Of a DNA stretch of 47,951 nt, positions 42,162-47,951 are shown piece after piece. The position numbers and the translations under genes were made by a program. Under the pieces are notes generated by a model. The model saw only the letters and a program-made list of their open reading frames with translations, made no database searches and was not told the origin of the DNA. The DNA is from DAINBT01 sp036732785 (GTDB taxonomy: Bacteria; Planctomycetota; Phycisphaerae; Sedimentisphaerales; SM23-30), in assembly GCA_964537505.1 (NCBI GenBank), contig CAZICK010000020.1:1-47951 (forward strand), given 5' to 3'. Each line of letters begins with the position of its first letter. Position 1 is the first letter of the stretch.

Positions 42162-43865
42162 TCATGTATTACCGCCGCTGTTAATCAAATGAAGCAGTGG
42201 CTGAGGACGATCTGCCCCTTCGACGAATGTTGGCCTGGCGTTCCACGGCGTAACGCTTACTACGCCGGACAGGTCCATCCAGTGCTGCAGGCGGGCGACC
42301 GCCAGGTTCCAGGTCATATGGAAGTGGTTGGCCGGGGCGTACTGCTTATATTCGATCATACTGGCATATTTGGGGACAACGAAAGTATGGGGCCAATCCG
42401 GACTGGTGAGATTGCACATGGCCGTTTCCAGTTCCTTGGGCACGGTGGTTGTGGAAGCCTCATCCCAGATCAGATTGAATTTTCCAGTAGCAGCGCTGTA
42501 GGTCATTCTGCCGGCGATACCTTTTATGCCGACCGGCGTCATAAATGTTACCGAATTGCCGCCGCCTGGGAAATAACCCGGATCGGCCAGCGGCATACGT
42601 ACCCGGCTCATTATCTGTTTGACACTCTCGCCCGGTTTGCCGGCCCAGTCGAACGATGCGCTGCCGGAGTTATTGCCGTCAACCAGTCCTCTGGTGATCC
42701 AGTCTGCCTTTTGCGGCAGATTCTTCACGCCTGTTTTCTTGGCTAACTGTTTGATTTCCCATGGCTCCCATACTTTGCGGAAATCCATAAACAATGGCGG
42801 ATTACCGCCGCTCAGATAGGTCATAAACAACATTGTCAGCAGCCCCTGGACGTCAGCTTCCGTAGCGTATGGCTGGGGAGCCTTCGGACCATTGTGATCG
42901 AACGTGCTGTTAAAAAGCGATTCCATACAGTCGGCCACCGGCAAAGGCAGACCTCGCGGATCACTGCCCCATTCCAGTTGACTCATAAAACCGCCGCCTA
43001 CTGCGTTCAAATCAGACATAAGGTCACGATTAATCAGGTACATCGCCAACGAAATGTTAAATCGTTCGCTGTCCGCCTCGCTTTTTAACACAAGCCTTTT
43101 ACCTACGTGCTTGTCGATCCAGGCCCGCAGTTCCTTAAGCTCTTTTTGATCGTATGCCTTTTTGCTCAGCATATCGGACAGCAGCTTCATATCCAGGCGG
43201 GTAATCTCCAGTCCGAAGGTATTACGGGTGGGAATGATATGCGCCAGCGCCGTTTCCATTCCCATCGAGTCATGACCGAATATCATCACACGCCGACCAC
43301 GCAGAGCCACCGTCGCTACGGCTGCGTAACACCAGTTGATAAGGTTTGTCGCCGTTTCGGCAGTCATTTCGGGATTCAGGCCGGTATCCGGCCATGTGCC
43401 TACGTTCAGGGTGGACAGTCTGCCGTATTGGGCTATAGCCCCGTTAAGCGCATGAGCATAGACAACGCCAGGTTTGGGACCGCTGTTGCCGCAGGTTATG
43501 TTTAGGGGAGTATTGTTAGGAAACTGTTGCAAAAGAGAAATTGTGGTCAGTTGCGGAAACGCCCACGTATCGGGAGTACACACCAGAATGTCCACCCCGG
43601 CTTTTCGCAATTGCTCAGCCACAATATCCGCCTGCGATTCACTGTCGATCAGGACGGAAGAATAAACAACCGGCACCGGTGTCTGATCAGGCAGCACCAC
43701 CGCGCCGCTGATGGCATCGGCTGTCATCTTGATGATATTGATCGCACGCTGGCGACTTTCTTGATCGATCCGCGGATCGCACGGCGAAAAAACACCGATT
43801 ACCGGCGACTTAGAACGAGCTTTGCTTATAACCGGCAGACAAGTAGCTTCTATTTTCTTACTCAT
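42162..43865 (-). CDS. L-fucose isomerase-like ketol isomerase
   Basis: The 567-residue protein resembles FucI: STFDHNGPKAPQPYATEAD corresponds to the E. coli SSFDWNG...ATEND region, and the metal ligands line up as E336, D361 (FMDFR) and H514 (APANHFH), close to E337, D361 and H528 of E. coli FucI. It would convert an aldo-deoxysugar to the ketose. GGAGGT precedes the ATG. RhaA-type rhamnose isomerase, which belongs to another family, is not present in the operon, so this enzyme must supply the isomerisation step. Confidence 0.87.
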   Translation of the reverse strand: MSKKIEATCLPVISKARSKSPVIGVFSPCDPRIDQESRQRAINIIKMTADAISGAVVLPDQTPVPVVYSSVLIDSESQADIVAEQLRKAGVDILVCTPDTWAFPQLTTISLLQQFPNNTPLNITCGNSGPKPGVVYAHALNGAIAQYGRLSTLNVGTWPDTGLNPEMTAETATNLINWCYAAVATVALRGRRVMIFGHDSMGMETALAHIIPTRNTFGLEITRLDMKLLSDMLSKKAYDQKELKELRAWIDKHVGKRLVLKSEADSERFNISLAMYLINRDLMSDLNAVGGGFMSQLEWGSDPRGLPLPVADCMESLFNSTFDHNGPKAPQPYATEADVQGLLTMLFMTYLSGGNPPLFMDFRKVWEPWEIKQLAKKTGVKNLPQKADWITRGLVDGNNSGSASFDWAGKPGESVKQIMSRVRMPLADPGYFPGGGNSVTFMTPVGIKGIAGRMTYSAATGKFNLIWDEASTTTVPKELETAMCNLTSPDWPHTFVVPKYASMIEYKQYAPANHFHMTWNLAVARLQHWMDLSGVVSVTPWNARPTFVEGADRPQPLLHLINSGGNT

Positions 43866-43959
43866 CGTAACACCTCCACTTCTGTGAATTTCCTAATAGC
43901 ATATATCATAAATTTTGCTCATTGTCATTTCGAGACTCAGTTTTATTTGCACGACCAAA

Positions 43960-45327
43960 TTAAGCAACTTGTTGTTCCAGGTATTCTTTGACGCACTTAA
44001 GAAACTGTGCCGCTATCGTGCCGTCAATAGTGCGATGGTCGCTGCAGAGGGTGACTTTCATCATAGGCCGCAGCCCAATTCCGCCGCCGATATCTACAAC
44101 CGTATTCTTTATCGCACCAACTGCCAGGATAGCGCTTTCCGGCGGATTAATAATTGCCGTAAACTCATCAACGCCAAACATACCTAAGTTGGATACGGTA
44201 AACGTGCCTTTGCCGGCTCCGATAATCTTACCATTACGTGCCTCCTGCGCCAACCGTTTAGTTTCCAGCGACAGATTGTCCCAATCTCGCCTATCGGCGT
44301 TGGTCAGTACAGGTACCACCAAACCCGCTTCTACGGCCGTGGCTACGCCTATGTTAATATCCGCCAGGTAGTTAATCCTGTCCTCCTCGAATCGGCTGTT
44401 AACCACCGGATACTGTTTCAGGGCGCGGGCGCAAGCCTTAACCACCAAATCGTTTACGGAGACACGCTGAGATTTATCCTTACCCTCATTTAATCGGCTG
44501 CGCACCTGCATGGCATTGGTCATATCAATCGACATCGTGACATTGAAATGCGGGGTATCCCGGAAACTTCTCTGCAGGTTCAAACCGATCGCCCGACGCA
44601 TCTTGCTCAGCTTAACCACCGACCCCACCTGCCCCTGACCTGCTGCTGGCCCAGCCGTTGCTGCCGGCACCGTCTTAGGCAGGCGATCCGGGGCGGTGAA
44701 GGCGTATTTTTCCACGTCTGTGCCTAATATCCTGCCATCGGGACCACTGCCGGAAACCTCATGCAGATCGACATCCAACTCTCGGGCCAGTCGTTTGGCG
44801 TTGGGTGAAGCAAGAATACGTCCACTTGCTGCCACTGCTGTTGTGCTGGCTGGAACCGCTTCTTTCTCAGCGGCAAACTGCTCCACGTCTTTACGTATTA
44901 TTTTACCGCCGGGACCGCTGCCTCTGATCAGACCAGGATCCATGCCCAACTTGGCCGCTACCTTTTCAGCGATTGGAGATACCTTAACATGACCGGCGGA
45001 TGGTTCGGTTGGCCTTGCAGTCGGGACCGTACCAGGGGCAGCATCGCCATGTGCTGTTTTTCCCACGCTGGCGGTCTCGATTTCGCTACCGCCCGGGCCG
45101 ATCATTCCCACTGTTTCGCCTACCGGCACCATATCATCTTCCATGAACAATTGCTTCAGTAGCACCCCACCGGCTACTGCGTCAATCTCTATTATCGATT
45201 TGTCTGTCTCCACTTCCAGGACCACTTCGCCCGCCTCAACCGTCTCACCCAGCGATTTCTTCCATTTAACGATCCGTACTTCTTCAGTGGTCTGGTCCGG
45301 GACTGGAATTTTAACTTCCGTAGCCAT
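43960..45327 (-). CDS. 2-oxoacid dehydrogenase E2 acyltransferase with two subunit-binding domains
   Basis: Domain order: lipoyl domain (1-80, lipoylated K43 in ETDKS), Ala/Pro/Thr linker, peripheral subunit-binding domain 1 (116-152, SPIAEKVAAKLGMD), second subunit-binding domain (172-208, SPNAKRLARELDVD), linker, and catalytic domain (235-455) with SDHRTIDG (H431, D435). Most E2 proteins have one subunit-binding domain. ATG 45327 is chosen for AAGGA at about 9 nt; the frame opens at 45363. It follows the E1 gene by 43 nt. It transfers the acyl group from E1 to CoA; acyl type is not evident. Confidence 0.92.
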   Translation of the reverse strand: MATEVKIPVPDQTTEEVRIVKWKKSLGETVEAGEVVLEVETDKSIIEIDAVAGGVLLKQLFMEDDMVPVGETVGMIGPGGSEIETASVGKTAHGDAAPGTVPTARPTEPSAGHVKVSPIAEKVAAKLGMDPGLIRGSGPGGKIIRKDVEQFAAEKEAVPASTTAVAASGRILASPNAKRLARELDVDLHEVSGSGPDGRILGTDVEKYAFTAPDRLPKTVPAATAGPAAGQGQVGSVVKLSKMRRAIGLNLQRSFRDTPHFNVTMSIDMTNAMQVRSRLNEGKDKSQRVSVNDLVVKACARALKQYPVVNSRFEEDRINYLADINIGVATAVEAGLVVPVLTNADRRDWDNLSLETKRLAQEARNGKIIGAGKGTFTVSNLGMFGVDEFTAIINPPESAILAVGAIKNTVVDIGGGIGLRPMMKVTLCSDHRTIDGTIAAQFLKCVKEYLEQQVA

Positions 45328-45370
45328 AAATATATATCCTTGATGGTTATTTATAATCGCCAATTGAGTA

Positions 45371-47638
45371 TTAATTTTTTCCGAGTATTGCCATCACCCG
45401 CTCACAGACCTTTTCTGCATTGGGCATAAACGCCTTCTCCAGCGTTGGTGCCATAGGCGGCGGGCAATCACAAGAAGCGATCAACTCTATAGGCCCGTCA
45501 AGCCAGTCAAAGGCATCCTTTTGGATTTTATTGATAACGTGCTCTCCGAAGCAGCCGATACCTGGCGCCTGGGAGACCACCACGGCATAATTGGTTTTCT
45601 TTACTGAGTTAATAATAGTATCGACATCTAATGGTATAAGACTTCTCAGATCGATCACTTCAGCCGATATGTTTCTGTCTGCCAGCATTTCTGCCGCCTG
45701 ACACGCAACCTTGGCCATGTAAGAATATGCGATCAGCGTTATGTCTGTTCCTTCCCGGCGGACAGCCGCTTGGCCTAACGGAATAATATGCTCGCCGACA
45801 GGCACTTCACCGCGATCACCGTAGAGCAACTGGTGTTCGATAAAAATAACCGGATTGTCATCGCGAATTGCAGCTTTGAGCAGTCCCTTGGCATCGCCTG
45901 GGGTAGAGGCGGTGACGACCTTCAAACCGGGCAAATGTGTGGCGATGGCCTCAAGCGACTGTGAATGTTGCCCGGCGTATCCTTTGCCGCCGCCGATGGT
46001 GGTTCGGCAGACCATTGGAATGGTAGCTTTGCCGCCGAACATATACTTGTTCTTAGCCGCCTGGTTGCCCAACTGATCCATACTCATGAGAATAAAGTCG
46101 ATGTACATCAACTCCACTACCGGTCGCATACCGGTCATGGCCATTCCCACCGCCGAACCACAAATAGCCGCCTCGGATATAGGAGCGTTGAAAACACGCT
46201 GTCGCCCGAATATCTCCAGCAAACCACTGTTAGCGGCAAACGCACCGCCGTGCTCGGCTACGTCTTCGCCGTATAAGATCACACGCTTATCACGGAGCAT
46301 TTCCTCGGTCAGCGCCTCCAGAATTGCCCGCCGATACGGCATACACCCCTTGGAATCGCGGTAGTCTTTAATCTGGTCCTTATGGTAATCGGTGGTTTTA
46401 TACGTTTCAGGAACGCTTTCGCTGGTCGTATCAGAAAACAGACCTTCGTAGATGGTTGCCGGGTCGGGATATTTGCTTTGAGCCGCGGCGATGGTAATTT
46501 GTTCCATCTGTTTTGTAACGTTTTGCTCGATTTCGTCTAGTTTTGCTGCATCGGCCACGCCCGCTTTTATCAGTTCTTGTTTGATATGTTCGATAGCATC
46601 TTCACGTTGCCATGCTTCGATTTCTTCTTCCTGACGGTAGAGGTTTTGATCGCTCAGGGAATGTCCCATATAGCGATACGTAATCGCTTCCAGCAGCACC
46701 GGACCATCGTCTTTACGGCAAATTTCCGCCGCACGGCTCACTGCATCACGTACTGCCAGCACGTTCATGCCATTGATAACTTCCGCATGCATGCCATTGT
46801 CTTTATAGGCCCAGCCACGCCGGGCCAGATAGTCGATACCGGTTATTTCATCTCGATTGCGACCGGTCATACCGAACTGATTGTTCTCGATCAAATATAT
46901 TACCGGCACTCCTTTTTTGAGCTGGTCCATGCAGGCCAGGTTCAGTGATTCGCAGAATACCCCATTATTGCAGGCCCCGTCGCCGAAAAAGCACAAGGTT
47001 ACGCGATCTTTACCCTGGAGCATCATCGAGAGACCTGCCCCGGTCGCGATGGGAATACTCCCGCCCACAATAGCATTAGCGCCAAGGTGACCCACATTGA
47101 AGTCCGCTATGTGCATTCCACCTCCTTTGCCGTGGCAGTAGCCTTCCTCTTTGCCCAAAAATTCCGCCATGGTACGGTACAAATGCACTTCCATTGCTTG
47201 TTCGAACAGGTCCGTCTTGTCACTGACAAAACTTACGCCTGTTATGAAATTCTTCAATCGGTCTTTGGTCATCGTTTTGAGGGCGTAAGCTTCCTTTGCG
47301 ATGCTGTGTCCGTGTCCGCGATGCGAACTGGTTATGTAGTCGTCGCCTCGCAGGGCCGCGTTGGCGCCAATCGCGACCGCTTCCTGCCCGATCGATAAGT
47401 GCGTTGCACCAGAGAACTTATATCCTTCAAACGGTACCAACTCTCCACTTCGCAGCTTGATTATCATGGTTTCGAACGAGCGGTTGTAGAGCATTAGGCG
47501 GTACATGAAGATGGCGTCTTCAATGCTGAGGCCTGCGGCCAGCTCGTCTTTTAATAACTTATTGTAACTAAAGCACTTAACCTCACCGGAAGTGAGTGTG
47601 CGTGGGGTGAAGTCGGGTTTGTTGATAACACTTTTCAT
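45371..47638 (-). CDS. 2-oxoacid dehydrogenase E1, alpha-beta fusion
   Basis: The 755-residue protein joins both E1 chains. The alpha part (~35-400) has SHRGHGH (105-111), the thiamine diphosphate motif GDG (219-221) to ENNQ (251-254) and RYMGHSLSD. The beta part (~431-755) has LYGEDVAEHGG, FNAPISE and EHQLLYGDRGEVP. The alpha part contains about 35 extra residues between SIAKEAYALK and GYCHGKGGGMH. It decarboxylates a 2-oxoacid and passes the acyl group to E2; pyruvate is likely given the lactate-forming pathway downstream in the operon, but acetoin or another 2-oxoacid is possible. TTGGAGA precedes the ATG. It is the first gene of the leftward operon. Confidence 0.92.
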   Translation of the reverse strand: MKSVINKPDFTPRTLTSGEVKCFSYNKLLKDELAAGLSIEDAIFMYRLMLYNRSFETMIIKLRSGELVPFEGYKFSGATHLSIGQEAVAIGANAALRGDDYITSSHRGHGHSIAKEAYALKTMTKDRLKNFITGVSFVSDKTDLFEQAMEVHLYRTMAEFLGKEEGYCHGKGGGMHIADFNVGHLGANAIVGGSIPIATGAGLSMMLQGKDRVTLCFFGDGACNNGVFCESLNLACMDQLKKGVPVIYLIENNQFGMTGRNRDEITGIDYLARRGWAYKDNGMHAEVINGMNVLAVRDAVSRAAEICRKDDGPVLLEAITYRYMGHSLSDQNLYRQEEEIEAWQREDAIEHIKQELIKAGVADAAKLDEIEQNVTKQMEQITIAAAQSKYPDPATIYEGLFSDTTSESVPETYKTTDYHKDQIKDYRDSKGCMPYRRAILEALTEEMLRDKRVILYGEDVAEHGGAFAANSGLLEIFGRQRVFNAPISEAAICGSAVGMAMTGMRPVVELMYIDFILMSMDQLGNQAAKNKYMFGGKATIPMVCRTTIGGGKGYAGQHSQSLEAIATHLPGLKVVTASTPGDAKGLLKAAIRDDNPVIFIEHQLLYGDRGEVPVGEHIIPLGQAAVRREGTDITLIAYSYMAKVACQAAEMLADRNISAEVIDLRSLIPLDVDTIINSVKKTNYAVVVSQAPGIGCFGEHVINKIQKDAFDWLDGPIELIASCDCPPPMAPTLEKAFMPNAEKVCERVMAILGKN

Positions 47639-47838
47639 TAAAAATTCTCCAACATTAGTATTTACAAGCAGTTAGGTGTTTTATAGAAAGCGGCCAGGGC
47701 CGTTTTTGACACTGAAAACACCGTTTTTTGTCCAAATTTATTGTAAAAAAAGTGCGAAAAAGCGCGCAACTTTGTTGCCCATTTTAACAATGCAGATTCG
47801 CCAATGCAAATAAATAGGCGGTGGGGTGGGGGATTGTT
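47639..47838 (-). promoter_or_regulatory. Upstream region of the catabolic operon with promoter/operator candidates
   Basis: No gene is seen. On the minus strand TTGCGC (47769-47764) and TACAAT (47745-47740) are 18 nt apart and could be the operon promoter. The palindrome GCAAC-TTT-GTTGC (47766-47778) overlaps the -35 box and looks like an operator. Upstream, the perfect direct repeat CAATGCA (47788-47794 and 47802-47808) sits 14 bp centre to centre, as for an activator site. No regulator gene lies in the window. Confidence 0.4.
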
Positions 47839-47951
47839 GTAAGTGCTTATTTTTCGTTCGGTGGGAATGAACGTAACTCCTTATTTTTCGTTATGAGGAA
47901 TTGATGTAAGTGCTTATTTTACGTTGTTGGAATTGATGTAAGTGCTTATTT
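47839..47951. repeat. 33-bp tandem repeat array, right end
   Basis: Units begin at 47839, 47873, 47906 and 47938 (lengths 34, 33, 32 and a partial unit cut by the window end). The core is GTAA(G/C)T(G/C)CTTATTTT(T/A)CGTT followed by a variable part ending GGAATTGAT. It is the reverse complement of the array at the left end. The units are too similar and too short in their variable part for a CRISPR array. Confidence 0.82.

Noticed and set aside
35481..47638. Bacterial microcompartment locus for fucose/rhamnose
   Set aside because: Planctomycetes can have such loci, but no shell protein or PduL-like gene is present in the window.
47839..47951. CRISPR array at the window ends
   Set aside because: The period is 33 bp with only about 12 variable bases, so there is no room for spacers, and no cas genes are near.

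Overview
The window is a bacterial chromosome segment that carries almost the whole transcription/translation gene cluster on the plus strand (about 0.5-35.4 kb), followed by a convergent catabolic operon on the minus strand (35.5-47.6 kb). The layout is tRNA-Thr, tuf, rpmG, tRNA-Trp, secE, nusG, rplKAJL, rpoBC, rpsLG, fusA, rpsJ, rplCDWB, rpsS, rplV, rpsC, rplP, rpmC, rpsQ, rplNXE, rpsZ, rpsH, rplFR, rpsE, rplO, secY, adk, map, infA, rpmJ, rpsM, rpsK, rpsD, rpoA, rplQ and a HIT-family gene. Gene content, frequent TTG/GTG starts, the missing L30 gene, and the bifunctional aldolase/SDR with a fused 2-oxoacid dehydrogenase E1 suggest a Planctomycetota-like (Phycisphaerae-like) bacterium, probably from a metagenome. 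This taxonomic guess is an inference; no 16S is present.

The most unusual object is RpoC (1627 aa). About 205 residues (nt ~12873-13487) are inserted in frame in a beta-hairpin loop of the SI3-like region that sits between the two halves of the trigger loop. The insert is about 36% GC by hand count against 56-58% in flanking rpoC. It carries both halves of a GIY-YIG nuclease-type domain in swapped order: the C-terminal half (W999...E1022...P1031) comes first, and the N-terminal half (GIC...YVG...R1144) comes second and runs straight back into RpoC. It has no intein splice motifs.

Other departures from the ordinary cluster: ribosomal protein L22 carries an N-terminal Xre/Cro-type helix-turn-helix domain; the L17 gene ends its acidic tail at a TGA, after which 27 in-frame codons of the same acidic character continue; a 155-nt spacer between rpsJ and rplC folds into four consecutive hairpins; attenuator-like hairpins lie between rplL and rpoB and after rpsG; L33 lacks its fourth zinc-ligand cysteine. 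Promoter-like sites of the form TTGRCW-N16-TAYWNY precede the tRNA-Thr/tuf unit, the rpmG/tRNA-Trp/secE unit and rpsJ.

The minus-strand operon runs E1(alpha-beta fusion), E2 with two subunit-binding domains, FucI-type isomerase, RhaB-type kinase, PHP-domain protein, a long double-Rossmann zinc dehydrogenase, and a class II aldolase/SDR fusion. Together these would isomerise, phosphorylate and cleave a 6-deoxyhexose (L-rhamnose and/or L-fucose type) to dihydroxyacetone phosphate and lactaldehyde, oxidise the aldehyde, and feed a 2-oxoacid into an acyl-CoA. No E3 gene and no microcompartment shell genes are present.

Both extreme ends of the window hold the same 33-bp tandem repeat family in opposite orientation, so the window may be a contig that stopped at a dispersed repeat.
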